In this document: positions 1 to 9,300 of the stretch, one piece after another | Layout: each line of letters opens with the position of its first letter | How positions within the stretch are numbered: position 1 is the first letter of the stretch | Assembly: GCA_023132135.1 (NCBI GenBank) | Contig: JAGLYR010000059.1 | Span: 1 to 37,284, forward strand | Length of the DNA: 37,284 nt | Source of the DNA: Candidatus Eiseniibacteriota bacterium | Lineage (GTDB): Bacteria; Arandabacterota; Arandabacteria; JAGLYR01 | Direction: 5' to 3' | The notes under the pieces: model-generated | Told to the model about the DNA's origin: nothing | Seen by the model: only the letters and a program-made list of their open reading frames with translations | Database searches by the model: none | Program-made: the position numbers and the translations under genes

Positions 1-87
1 CGCGTTCGCGGGGACGACGGGCGAGTGCGAGAGAGGAGTGGGCCTTGTCGCTCTGTCCCCCCGGGGGCTTTAGGTGCCCTTCTCCAT

Positions 88-121
88 GGACTAGGCACTA
101 GGGACTACGGACTAGGGACTG
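88..121. repeat. Iterated heptamer array (ACTAGGx units)
   Basis: Four successive seven-base units of the form ACTAGGC, ACTAGGG, ACTACGG, ACTAGGG lie just past the 3' end of the beta-helix gene that ends at 136. Only one arm is visible here, with no complementary arm before the window edge. The style (near-identical heptamers at a gene 3' end) matches the arrays at 4184, 17595, 20141, 22201 and 24131, although the heptamer sequence differs. The rest of 1-135 shows no gene. Confidence 0.6.
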
Positions 122-135
122 CTCTTGATCCCTGC

Positions 136-2127
136 TCAGTCTTGCGCCGGTTGGCGGAATTTCGCCTTGATCGCGCTCCAGGTCGCCTGCTCGATTCGAC
201 TCGGTCCCGTGCAGCCCACACCCAGTGCGCCCACCAGACCACAGATGGGATGATCCGCACAGGGAGACTGCGGTTGCAGGTGGTAATCACCGCTCGACGC
301 GCAGCAGAAGAGGGGATCCTCGGAGAAGTTGCCGTTGCTCCCCTGCTGATGCTCGATGCACCCCACCCAGTCACCTCCCTCGTTCCCGTAGACGTCGCAG
401 CACAGGAGCAGAGGAAAACTGCAATCGTGGCAATAGGCCGCTTCGCCCTGGGTGCTGAACACGATCAGCGTATTCTGAAGCGTCGGCCAGCACAGGACGT
501 TGCACGTGATCCCGCCTCCAATGGAGGCTGCGTTGTGGGTGAATGTGCACCTTGAGAGCAAGGGATTGGATTGATTCCCGCAGTTCAACCCACCGCCATC
601 CTGAGCAGTGTTGCGGGCAAAAGTGCAGTACTCGAGGGAAGGTGAGCTCATCCGGCAAATGGCTCCGCCACCGCTGTCCGAAGCAAAGTTGTCTACGATG
701 TCCGTCGAACGCACGGTGATCAAGCCTGGGCCACCGAAGTAGATTCCCCCACCCTCTGCGGCCATGTTGTCCGATATCACGCAGTCGACAATGGTCACCT
801 CAGTAGTGGCTACGAGTGCGATGCCCCCGCCAAGCAGCGTCGCCCTGTTACCGGTGATCACACAACCGCTGACCGTGCCGCCACTGCACACGAACATGAT
901 GCCCCCACCCATCTGCTCCTCGGCGCCGGGTCCGCAAGCATTTCCACCCGTGATCGTGAACCCTTCGACCCTCGCGTCGCAATCGTGATCGGTGTCAACA
1001 TAGATCACGTGATAGTGGCCTGTTCCGTTGATGGTGGTTCTCTCGGATCCCACGTCTGACCTCACCACGACCCCCGCTCGCATGACCAGACCCTCGAAGT
1101 ACTCGCCCGGCGCCACAACCACAGTATCCGCCGGGGCCGCCGCGTAGATCCCATACTGGATTGTCGGGTACTCCTCAGGCACGCGCAGGACCCGAGCGTA
1201 CTCGTATGAAATCGTGAAGGGATCGCCGCTCATGTCCGAGGGATCGCCGTCCACGGCGTCGGATACTCTTACGAAGCAATCTGTCGATTGCTCGTCGGGC
1301 ACCGTCCACAGGTAGAACCTCGCGCTGGCGGAAACAGTCGAAATGTCCCGCCACGTGGCGCCACCGTCGGTGCTGTACTCAATTCGCGCGAGTTCGAAGC
1401 CGCTGGATTCCCACTCGATGGGGGGAGTCGATCCGACCTGCAGTGTTTCGCCCCCGTTCGGGGCAACCAGCAGAATCGTCTGATCGGACCCGCTACTTCC
1501 GATCACGCATCCCTTCTCCTCGACCACGGGGTCTTCAACATGATCCGGCCCCGGACCCAGCACGTAGTTGTGAGGGTCGTAGGGATACGAGTAGTGACTG
1601 GGGCTGTAGTCCAGAGCGATGGGGAAATATCCCGTGTATGAGGACAGGTCAAAAAACGCGTACGCGAAAGGAGCGAGGTGCGAGATAGGATCACCAAGAC
1701 ACGTGGTTCCCACAAAACAGGCAAGGCTACCCTCCCCACCGTTGGCCTCGTAGGGATCCCCCAGAATCAGCGCTTCCTCACAGTAGGTTGGCAGCGCCAG
1801 GGCAGGTGCACCCCGCCCCATGGGCCAACCGGTGACGTAATATTCGACGCAGTGGATGCACAGGTCAATGTCGTAGGCGAGGAAGAGAATATAGCCGCAG
1901 TAGTCTGTGACGGCAAGATCCGCTATGCTCAGCGCGACGTTGATGTCCGCAGAACTCGCAGGCGCGAGATCGTCACAGCAGAGATAGTCATCTGATGCCA
2001 CGAGATGCATGGCCAGCTTCGCGTTGGGATTCGGTCCGGCCGCGGCGGGGTGCGCGCGGAAACCCAGAACCACGACCCCCGTCATCATAATCATGACCGC
2101 GATAGCCAAACGGCTCATCCGTTTCAT
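136..2127 (-). CDS. Secreted right-handed parallel beta-helix repeat protein with WSAIKAKFR tail
   Basis: 663-residue exported protein. I place the start at the ATG at 2127 because GAGGTG lies six bases upstream and the product then opens with a classic signal peptide (MKRMSRLAIAVMIMMTG..., cleavage near HPAAAG). Residues about 30-210 are a Cys-rich all-beta domain. Next is an Ig-like module with the phrase APNGGETLQVG, then a parallel beta-helix (about 310-600) introduced by 'EYPTIQYGIYAA' and rich in GGG/GNxA turns such as VTGGGI-type rungs. The C-terminal cassette (GNFSEDPLF, GDYHL, SPCA, LVGALGVGC) is shared with the proteins at 17710 and 18849. The protein ends with ATWSAIKAKFR plus five residues, the tail motif found on four other proteins here. 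Such beta-helices usually bind or cleave polysaccharide or act as surface adhesins; no catalytic residues can be assigned, so the substrate is unknown. Confidence 0.85.
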   Translation of the reverse strand: MKRMSRLAIAVMIMMTGVVVLGFRAHPAAAGPNPNAKLAMHLVASDDYLCCDDLAPASSADINVALSIADLAVTDYCGYILFLAYDIDLCIHCVEYYVTGWPMGRGAPALALPTYCEEALILGDPYEANGGEGSLACFVGTTCLGDPISHLAPFAYAFFDLSSYTGYFPIALDYSPSHYSYPYDPHNYVLGPGPDHVEDPVVEEKGCVIGSSGSDQTILLVAPNGGETLQVGSTPPIEWESSGFELARIEYSTDGGATWRDISTVSASARFYLWTVPDEQSTDCFVRVSDAVDGDPSDMSGDPFTISYEYARVLRVPEEYPTIQYGIYAAAPADTVVVAPGEYFEGLVMRAGVVVRSDVGSERTTINGTGHYHVIYVDTDHDCDARVEGFTITGGNACGPGAEEQMGGGIMFVCSGGTVSGCVITGNRATLLGGGIALVATTEVTIVDCVISDNMAAEGGGIYFGGPGLITVRSTDIVDNFASDSGGGAICRMSSPSLEYCTFARNTAQDGGGLNCGNQSNPLLSRCTFTHNAASIGGGITCNVLCWPTLQNTLIVFSTQGEAAYCHDCSFPLLLCCDVYGNEGGDWVGCIEHQQGSNGNFSEDPLFCCASSGDYHLQPQSPCADHPICGLVGALGVGCTGPSRIEQATWSAIKAKFRQPAQD

Positions 2128-2216
2128 TGTCATCACCTCATGGGAAAAAGGACCTGCTCCGCGTGCATTCTGTTTCGCACCCTCCGGGGCATTCTCCATT
2201 ACCATTTTCACTGCCT

Positions 2217-2225
2217 AGTATATCA
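2217..2225 (-). promoter_or_regulatory. Extended -10 promoter for the beta-helix gene
   Basis: On the minus strand this reads TGATATACT, an extended -10 (TGn plus TATACT) about 90 bases upstream of the chosen ATG at 2127. The -35 is poor (TTCCTC at 17 bases), which extended -10 promoters tolerate. Confidence 0.45.
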
Positions 2226-2291
2226 CAGATGAGGCCGCTGAGGAAGCGGTAGCCCGCCTTTCTCAATTGCAGGACCTGACCCCGGCGACAG

Positions 2292-2317
2292 GGAACCTGG
2301 ATTCCCATCGTCTCGTA
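2292..2317 (+). promoter_or_regulatory. Possible ECF-type autoregulatory promoter
   Basis: GGAACCT at 2292-2298 is followed by CGTA at 2314-2317, with 17 bases between GGAAC and CGTA. This resembles group IV (ECF) promoters, whose -35 element is GGAAC/TGAAAC-like and whose -10 is often CGTA or CGTC. It lies 120 bases ahead of the sigma gene at 2437, so autoregulation would make sense. Inferred from pattern only; a sigma-70 -10 (TATACT, 2316-2321) overlaps it. Confidence 0.35.
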
Positions 2318-2436
2318 TACTATGCAGAGTGTCCGGCGGAAAAGCACCGGCCGGTCATTTTGGTGCAACTTACGGGCCCCTCACATGTGTCTACGTACTG
2401 AGGGCACCGGACAGTGCTGACCCTGACCGAGGATGG

Positions 2437-3108
2437 ATGCGGATCGTGGAACCTACGGAATCCTGGCAACGCCTGATCGAGCTATTGAAGCCTTTTCATG
2501 ATCAGGCCGCAGCAACGGCCCGGCGACTCAGCCGGTCCGGTGAAGACGGTGACGACCTCTTCCAGGAAGCCGTGATACGCGCGTACGAGAAGCTTCCGAC
2601 CCTTCGGGATGAGTCACGCTTTCGGCCCTGGTTCTACTCTGTTCTTCTCTCGGTACACCGGAATCGAACGCGGCGTGGTTTCTGGCGTCGTTTCCTTCCT
2701 CTGGAAGGTAACGATGGAAAATCTATCGATGTGGTCGGCGAGGACGGTGTGGCGTTGGACGAACAGCGGCGGGGGTCCGATCGGATGTCCCGGGCACTCT
2801 CGACCCTTCCGCCGGAACAACGTGAGGCCGTGGTCCTCTTCGAGCTGGAAGAATTCTCCATCGAGGAAATCGCGGCCATCCAGATGGTCTCCGTCTCGGC
2901 GGTGAAGTCCAGACTGGCTCGGGGGCGTGAGCGACTTCGCCGTCACTACGAGAGACTGGAGTTTTTTTCGCGAGGGGAACGCCCTGAGCGAGAGATCCCC
3001 CATGTTGGCGCCACGCCCGCCTTCGGGGCGGTCCCGGTGACCGGGATCGCGAAGGCAGAAGGGTGTGGAAACCGAGGTGCGCCCCTCCCGGAGGGTGAAA
3101 CGCCATGA
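2437..3108 (+). CDS. ECF-family RNA polymerase sigma factor
   Basis: 223-residue sigma-70 family factor of the extracytoplasmic-function type. Region 2 (about residues 15-85) has the DDLFQEAVIRAYEKLPTLRD core and the RFRPWFYSVLLSVHRNRTRR helix. Region 4 (about 118-172) has the usual LPPEQREAVVLFELEEFS-IEEIA then VSAVKSRLARGRERLRR helix-turn-helix. Regions 1 and 3 are absent, as expected for ECF. I start at ATG 2437, which follows a GAGG Shine-Dalgarno; an upstream in-frame extension exists but shows no sigma homology. The about 50-residue tail after region 4 is unusual and low in recognisable structure. The stop overlaps the start of the next gene (ATGA at 3105-3108), so the pair is translationally coupled, typical of sigma/anti-sigma pairs. 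The signal sensed is unknown. Confidence 0.93.
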   Translation: MRIVEPTESWQRLIELLKPFHDQAAATARRLSRSGEDGDDLFQEAVIRAYEKLPTLRDESRFRPWFYSVLLSVHRNRTRRGFWRRFLPLEGNDGKSIDVVGEDGVALDEQRRGSDRMSRALSTLPPEQREAVVLFELEEFSIEEIAAIQMVSVSAVKSRLARGRERLRRHYERLEFFSRGERPEREIPHVGATPAFGAVPVTGIAKAEGCGNRGAPLPEGETP

Positions 3109-4172
3109 ACTCCCCCAGCGACAAGAACCGCGAGCGCATGGATTCGGATATCATCCAGTCGGATCTGAAGGCGCTTCGGGAATCAACGAAACGGAATCTA
3201 CCGACAATGGACCAGACCGCGCAGGCGCTCTGGGAGCATAACCTGCGCGTTTCCCAGGAGGGTATCTTCATGAAGTTCCTGCATTCACTCAGACAGCGTC
3301 CGGCTCTGGCCACAGCTCTGGGAGTATTGATCGTGGCCGCCGTCCTTCTCGCCGTGCCAGTGTCCTACACCAGGACCGTGGGATACGAGGCCACGCTCGA
3401 TCTGGCCGAAGCCGTTCAGCCGGGTCTGGATATCTCGGGAATTGCGGAACAGTTCGGCAAGGCACTGGATACGGACGATGTTCTAATTCGAGCCGCCCTG
3501 GCCGGTTCCAGGATCGTTGCCCGGCTCCCCGTCCAGCCCCGCTCGGATGTGGAGAGCGCGGCGGCGCATTTCGCGAAATCCCTTACAGAGAAGGGCGTTC
3601 CTGCAAAAGCGGCGATCCGTCCGCTGACGGAGCAGGTCACAGGAAACGTGTACGCCATGGCTGCCAACCAGATCGTCGAGATTCGCGTCAACAGCGAGGG
3701 CATGACCGACGAAGAGATTGAAAACGAGATTCGCGCCCAGATCGAGGCGGCCGGCTTCGAGGCCTGCCTCGTGAACGTCGACACGAGCGGCGACGAGAAG
3801 CGGATCGAGATCGGGGTAGCCTGCGACGACGCAATGTGCGCGGATGGGCCAATGCAGCTTCGCGTCAGTGTTGATGGGATGGAGCCGCCGCCCGCGGGAG
3901 CTGAATTCCGGCAGGCGATCGAGCTTCGAATCGCCTCCGAAGGCAAGACCGCGGAGGAAGCCGAGGCCGAAGCTCTGGAGCACCTTGCGGCGATGGGGTT
4001 GACGGACATCACGGATATCGATGTCCAGGCGTGCGACGGCTATTACCGCATCTGCGTCGGCGCCGCCGATGATCTTCCGTGCTGCGGCGGGGACAACACC
4101 AACAACGCCCCCAAGGCACCGGGCACCGAGGAAAAGACGTGGGGTGAGATGAAGAAGCAATTCAAGGAATAG
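3105..4172 (+). CDS. One-pass membrane protein, probable anti-sigma partner, with TWGEMKKQFKE tail
   Basis: 355 residues. The N-terminal about 66 residues are charged and cytoplasmic. One membrane segment spans about 67-87 (LATALGVLIVAAVLLAVPV), and the rest is a large acidic extracytoplasmic region. That region holds two similar halves with the 'EEIENEIRAQIEAAGFE' / 'EEAEAEALEHLAAMGL' pattern, suggesting an internal duplication, plus pairs of cysteines (ACDDAMCA, DVQACDGYYRICVG, PCCGG). ATGA overlap with the ECF sigma gene and the topology argue for an anti-sigma factor that holds the sigma at the membrane, although I do not see a canonical zinc-binding anti-sigma motif (HxxxCxxC) in the cytoplasmic part. 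A ribosome-binding GGAGGG precedes the ATG. The last residues, EEKTWGEMKKQFKE, resemble the tail motif of four secreted proteins in this window. Confidence 0.75.
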   Translation: MNSPSDKNRERMDSDIIQSDLKALRESTKRNLPTMDQTAQALWEHNLRVSQEGIFMKFLHSLRQRPALATALGVLIVAAVLLAVPVSYTRTVGYEATLDLAEAVQPGLDISGIAEQFGKALDTDDVLIRAALAGSRIVARLPVQPRSDVESAAAHFAKSLTEKGVPAKAAIRPLTEQVTGNVYAMAANQIVEIRVNSEGMTDEEIENEIRAQIEAAGFEACLVNVDTSGDEKRIEIGVACDDAMCADGPMQLRVSVDGMEPPPAGAEFRQAIELRIASEGKTAEEAEAEALEHLAAMGLTDITDIDVQACDGYYRICVGAADDLPCCGGDNTNNAPKAPGTEEKTWGEMKKQFKE

Positions 4173-4183
4173 TGGAGTACATG

Positions 4184-4254
4184 CGAGAGCCGAGAACCGA
4201 AAGCCGGAGAGGAGAATCTTTTTCCTCTGTCGGCTCTCGGCTCTCGGCTTTCGC
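4184..4254. repeat. Inverted heptamer-array hairpin between convergent genes
   Basis: The left arm carries purine-rich units (GAGAGCC, GAGAACC, GAAAGCC). The right arm carries the complementary units CGGCTCT, CGGCTCT, CGGCTTT, so the segment can fold into an imperfect hairpin around a TCTTTTTCC loop. It lies between the 3' ends of two converging genes (4172 and 4264), which fits a bidirectional terminator role. The same unit family recurs at 24131-24233. It is followed by CGCTCGTGCTGG, a piece of another recurring module. Confidence 0.7.
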
Positions 4255-4263
4255 TCGTGCTGG

Positions 4264-5115
4264 CTAATCGAAAAACATCTCCGCGAACTGCTCGGCGTCA
4301 GCAAATGAGCGGGCGATCATCTCTTCGATAAGGAACTCCTCGATCCCGAACTCGTTCTCCGCCGCCTTCTTGATCGCTTCTGCGCCGTCATTCTCGGGGG
4401 AGTACTTCGCAAACGAGACGAGGCGAACAGCAGGATCTGCGCCCGACTCGGCGTTATCACCGTGATGGCCCCCGATGGCCTTGACCAGGTACTCCGGCAG
4501 CCCCCAGTCCTCCGCCATGAGGGCTCCGACCGTGGCGTGATCGAAGCCGAACAGCTCACGCTCCAGGTCGTCCAACCGAGCTTCGTCGTTGGCGTGCAAC
4601 TGATCGAGGAGAGTGGCATAGCCTTCGGAGTCCACACCTGCAAGCACGGGCACAGCGATGTCAAGGAGAAGCCCGGCGGTAAAGGCCTCGGCCTGCGTCG
4701 CCGCGTGCATGTGCTGCGCGAGTACCCGGGCCAGGGTCGCACGGCGGGCTGCCGCTCCCCAGAACCAGCCGGTCTCCATGCATTCCATCCGGCTGGGAAT
4801 CTGGTCCGCGGCGGCGAAGGTCAGGACCAGCGACTCCAGGCGGGAGCGCCCCAACAGGCCGACAGCATGTTGGAGGTTGCTGACCTGAGTGGACAGCCCA
4901 AGGGCGGCGGAGTTGATCAACCGGAGGATCCGCACGGTCAGGCCAGGGTCCATCTCGACCCGGCTTGCCACCTCGGACATGTGGGTTTCGGGATCACGAA
5001 GGAGGCTGAGCAGGTTGATCACGGTGGGGGAGACGCTGGGCAGATCATATCGCCCCAGGAGCTCCCGGAGCTCTGCCCGTGGGTTTCGTTTCCGGCGCTT
5101 CAACAATGTGAGCAT
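4264..5115 (-). CDS. HDOD-domain protein
   Basis: 283 residues. An HDOD domain spans about residues 15-210, with hallmark stretches LPSVSPTVINLLSLLRDPE, VEMDPGLTVRILRLINSAAL, 'QHAVGLLGRSRLESLVLTF' and 'HATVGALMAEDWGLPE...GGHHGD'. HDOD proteins resemble HD phosphohydrolases but usually lack catalysis and act in signalling or regulation. It is predicted cytoplasmic and has no extra output domain. One base separates its ATG from the stop of the upstream channel gene (5117), so the two are an operon and very likely work together. The C-terminal about 50 residues are acidic and unassigned. Confidence 0.9.
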   Translation of the reverse strand: MLTLLKRRKRNPRAELRELLGRYDLPSVSPTVINLLSLLRDPETHMSEVASRVEMDPGLTVRILRLINSAALGLSTQVSNLQHAVGLLGRSRLESLVLTFAAADQIPSRMECMETGWFWGAAARRATLARVLAQHMHAATQAEAFTAGLLLDIAVPVLAGVDSEGYATLLDQLHANDEARLDDLERELFGFDHATVGALMAEDWGLPEYLVKAIGGHHGDNAESGADPAVRLVSFAKYSPENDGAEAIKKAAENEFGIEEFLIEEMIARSFADAEQFAEMFFD

Positions 5116-5116
5116 G

Positions 5117-6142
5117 TCACTCGCCCCTGCGGGCCATCTTGGTTGCCAAGATGGAGAGAAGGCCCCCGAGCAACACGTACCCCAGCAACACCTGAGTCAT
5201 GGCCACGATTCTGGCGGCGGACGTAACGGGGACCATGTCGCCGTAGCCAAGGGTTGTCAACGTGACCACGCTGAGGTAGAGCGGCGCCACCCAACTCCTG
5301 TCCGGGCCGAAATCGACCCCGACCATGGAATAGAGCCCGGCGAACAACAGGATCTGGGCGACGATCCAGATGCACCACCTGCCAATGCTGCGCCCGCAGT
5401 CGCTGGTGAGCTTCCAGATGGAATAGATGAAGGCGGACAGTTTGCTGCTCTTTCGAAACTCCCACAGGTAGTTCTCGTCCACGAGGTGCCGGCGCAGCCG
5501 GTAGGCTCCGGCGAAGTTGATGTCCCGGATATCGGCGCCAATCCATTCGGCGGTCTGGAAGCCGTCCACCGCCCGCAATCGGCTCTCCCGCAGGTCGGTA
5601 TTGTTGAAGACGGCCCGGTCCAGTCGGGTCAGGGAAAGATCGGCGCCGCGCAGATCGGCGGCTGTGAAGTCCGAGCCGGTCAGATTCGCCTCTCGGATCC
5701 GGGCCCCGTTCAGGTGGGCGCATCGAACGTCGGCGCCGGACAGGTCGGCCTTCGTCAGCGTGGCTTCCTCCAGGTTGATTGAGAAAAGCCTTGCATCCCG
5801 GAGAACCGCGAGGCCAAAGCCGGCCTTTCTGGCGTTGGCATTCTCCAGGTTGGCCTGTGAGAGGTCGGCCCCGGCCAGCTCGGCTCCCTCCAGGTCCGCT
5901 CCAACCATGCTGGCGCGGACACACGTCGCCTTGAAGAGAGCGGCTCCGGTGAGCTTTGCGCCGGAAAGGTCGGCGTCGGTGAAATCGGCGCCGGATAGCT
6001 GGAGGCCGGTGAGGTTTGCGCCGGGGAGAGACACGCCCCTGAAGTCGAGCTCCGACCTGGGGATCGTCTCCCCTGAGCGCAGTCTCTCCAGGAGACTCAG
6101 CGCCTCTTCGCGAGGCAGTGTGCTGGTGCGTTCCTCAACCAT
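5117..6142 (-). CDS. Pentapeptide-repeat protein with two-helix potassium-channel domain
   Basis: 341 residues from ATG 6142. I prefer this start because the upstream in-frame extension (up to 6271) lacks repeat or membrane character; the ribosome site is weak either way. Residues about 25-195 are A(D/N)LxG pentapeptide repeats (e.g. GADFTDADLSGAKLTGAAL), which fold as a right-handed quadrilateral beta-helix. A linker follows, then a membrane segment (WCIWIVAQILLFAGLYSMV), a pore helix and selectivity filter (TLTTLGYGDMVPVTS, about 285-300), and a last membrane segment (MTQVLLGYVLLGGLLSILA). This is a 2TM K+ channel of the ion_trans_2 type with a cytoplasmic pentapeptide domain. The filter TLGYGD is intact, so conduction of K+ is expected. 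It is directly followed by an HDOD gene, suggesting a signalling pair. Confidence 0.9.
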   Translation of the reverse strand: MVEERTSTLPREEALSLLERLRSGETIPRSELDFRGVSLPGANLTGLQLSGADFTDADLSGAKLTGAALFKATCVRASMVGADLEGAELAGADLSQANLENANARKAGFGLAVLRDARLFSINLEEATLTKADLSGADVRCAHLNGARIREANLTGSDFTAADLRGADLSLTRLDRAVFNNTDLRESRLRAVDGFQTAEWIGADIRDINFAGAYRLRRHLVDENYLWEFRKSSKLSAFIYSIWKLTSDCGRSIGRWCIWIVAQILLFAGLYSMVGVDFGPDRSWVAPLYLSVVTLTTLGYGDMVPVTSAARIVAMTQVLLGYVLLGGLLSILATKMARRGE

Positions 6143-6308
6143 GTAATCCACTGTCCATCCCTGATATAGGTCAATAGGCAGAAACGGGAGGGGTAGGCTG
6201 CACGCCATCTCCTCCCGTCTCATAGGGATCGGCATGAGGGCAGGTGTTCTTGATGCTCTTTCACCCTCCATGCTGTCCCGAACTACCAGAGTTACCGCGA
6301 ATTACCCG

Positions 6309-9300
6309 CTATTTCAGGAGCACCATCTTTTTTGTCTCCACGAATCCCGACGTCACGAGTCGACAGTAGTAGATCCCACTGGCCACGACGCAACCGGAAT
6401 CATCCCTTCCCTCCCACACCACCGCATGCTCACCCATCCCCCGGTTTCCAACGACAAGAGTCCGGACCAGCCGGCCATTCACGTCATAAATGCAGAGGCT
6501 CACGTGTCCCGGGCCGCGAAGCGAGAAGGCAACGGTCGTTCGCGGGTTGAACGGATTCGGGTGGTTCTGCCGCAACACGGACTGAGTCAGAATCGTCTCT
6601 TCCGCTACGGCGACGGCGGTCAGGTGCGCCGCGCGAGCGGCTTCCGTGTTGGACCTCAGGTCCATCAGTCCCATCCCGGCCACAACCGCATAGGACACGC
6701 CGACGCTATTCCCGGCTTCGACCGATACGGGGCCGACCGTCATTACCATCGACCAGTCATCGGGCGGTCCCGGGGAGGTGTCGATGATGCCGCTCGCCAT
6801 GAACGCCCATTTGCTCGAATCCTCAATGGCCCCCATCGTCGGCCAGACGTACGTCGGGTTGTGAACGAACCGGAACGAGCCCGGCACGTCGGGCGACAGG
6901 AGAGCAATCCCCACGTACGCACTGTCCAAGCCTTCGGCGTCGTACTGGTACCCGAGAGACAGATCACCCGCGTAGCCGCCGGTGTCCAGCGCCGGGTTCC
7001 CAACGTCCCAGTCCATGTAGAGACCGAGGTAGAGGCTATCGATGTCTGCGACCCCCGTGTTCTCAATACTGAAGCTCATGATCACGTAATCGTCGTCGGG
7101 AGCGTCGGCCCGCGCCACGGACTCCTGGGACACGAGCAGACCCAGCGGAGACGGGGCGCCGCTGTCGTCGAACCGGGCAGTGCCCGTCTCGGGCGTACCT
7201 TCGTCGATGATCAGCTCTCCCCCACTGACGGTCTGCCAGTCGTAGTCGCAGGAACCGTCCATCACCCGGTCCGGCGCCGTGCCGGCCCAGAACGATCCGA
7301 AGGTCAGGTAGTTTGCCGGATCGGAGGACGGATACTGGAACCCGTCTCCGAAGATATCGCCCAGCAATTTGTCCCAGTAGCCATAGCAGCCGCCGTCCGT
7401 GACGGTGAAGGTGACGTTCCCTGCGTCATGGTTCGCATACCGGAACTGGGTCACTCCGATGTCGAAAGGCTGGTCCAGCACCGGTTCGTCCGTGTCGTTA
7501 CTCTCAACGCGCACGGTGGCCGAGTACCATCCGGGAGCAGTCGAGCCTGCATCCACCGTCAACGTGACGACCACGGTATCTCCGGGGGGCACGGCGCCCA
7601 GTTCGGGATCGATCGTAAGCCATGGGACACTGCTCTCCTTCGTGGGGATGCCGTCCGCATCCCCTGCAGGGAGCAGGCCGAGCGCTCCACCGAACTTGGC
7701 AAGAAGCAGCGAACGCTCCCGTTCCTCACTCGATCGATCTTCCATCCCCTTCGCTTCGAAAGCCGAGACGTTGAAGATGAGTGAGGCCTGCCCCGTATTG
7801 ATCACGTGCAGGTAGGATTCTTGAACACCGGCCGGGAAGACGATCTCGTCCCACGCGGCCGGCGACAGGCTGATCTCCGGGACCAGCAAGATCTGTCCCA
7901 CCACCCGGGCGCTCACAACGGCCTGGAGAGGATCGTCACTCTCGATGTGGAGCGTGTCCACAGATCCCGCCTGCTCCGTCGGAGAATACCGGATGGTCAC
8001 CGCCACGCTGTCTCCACCGACGATAACCTGCGGGAAGCCGGGAGAGACAACCTGGAAGGGCACCGCCAGTCCTGTGATCCCGGAAACCGTGAGATCACAG
8101 GTCCCCGCACTCCGGATCACAAGTTCCCAATCCAGGGAGCTGCCCACGGCCACGGCACCGTAGTCATGGTCCGTTTCCGACAGGTCGATTGCGGGGCGCA
8201 CACCGGTGCCCTGGAGCCACACAAAGATCTCCGGTTCAAATACATGGTCCGTGTAGACTGTCAACGTACCGTTGAACACGTCCTCATACGCGGGGGCGAA
8301 CGACACGGTGATGCCGAGGGCTTCGCCCGGATTCACCACGTGCGGATACCCGGTCGTCTCGAGTCCGAAGAAGACGCCTCCCACCGAGGCGCCGGTCACC
8401 GAGAAAGGAAGTGTATCGTTATTGTAGATGACCACACCGTCCTGGTATGTCCGGCAGATGTGCACCGTACCGAAGTCGAGACCTGTGTCGCAGATCAACA
8501 GATCCTCACCAATCCCGTCGAGGTCAAGCAGAACAACGGGTTCGTCCGGATCGTTGCTCTCGATGTGCAGGACGCACGAGCACGGCCCGGCGATGTAGGG
8601 GTGGAAGACGACCCGGACTTCCAGGCTGTCGCCCGCGGCCACGCTCACTTCCCGGACCTCGGGATCCACATGGAAATTCCCGTCGTCGCACCAGGCATCC
8701 TCCACCCAGAGGCTGCCGGTCCCCTCGTTATGAACGTAGAAGGACCACTCACGACTGTCACCGCAGGCGCAGGTACCGTAGCTGTGGCCGGTCTCCGCCA
8801 CGGCAATATCCGGACTCGTGATGTGGATCTCGAGCGCGACCACCACCTCTTCCTCGTCGGGATCATCACAGGCGATCACAATGGAGCCGTTGTAGAGTCC
8901 GAGCGCGAGGCTGTCGGCCTCAAACGCCACGTTCATCATGAAGTCGGACCCGGGCGCAAGCACCGTGTCCGCCGACGTGAGGGTCACGCAACTCCAGGCA
9001 TCTCCCAGACTGTCCCGGACCTCCGCGCTCATCGTGAGGTCATAGGAGCCGGAGTTCATGATCTGAATCTCGGCATCCTCCGTCGATCCCGCAGACACGG
9101 TGATGACCACGAGCGAGTCTCCCACCTCGATGTCCGGGTGGATGATCTCCAGGACCTCCGGACTCAGGCCCCAGGCCATCGTCGTGCCGTCGTCAATGAC
9201 ACCGCCCACGTAGTATCTCCCTACGGGAACGTGAAACGCATCCCATTCGTATGCGTTTGTCGGATCGTCCTCACTGATGTTGGACGCGCCTTCGATGGAG

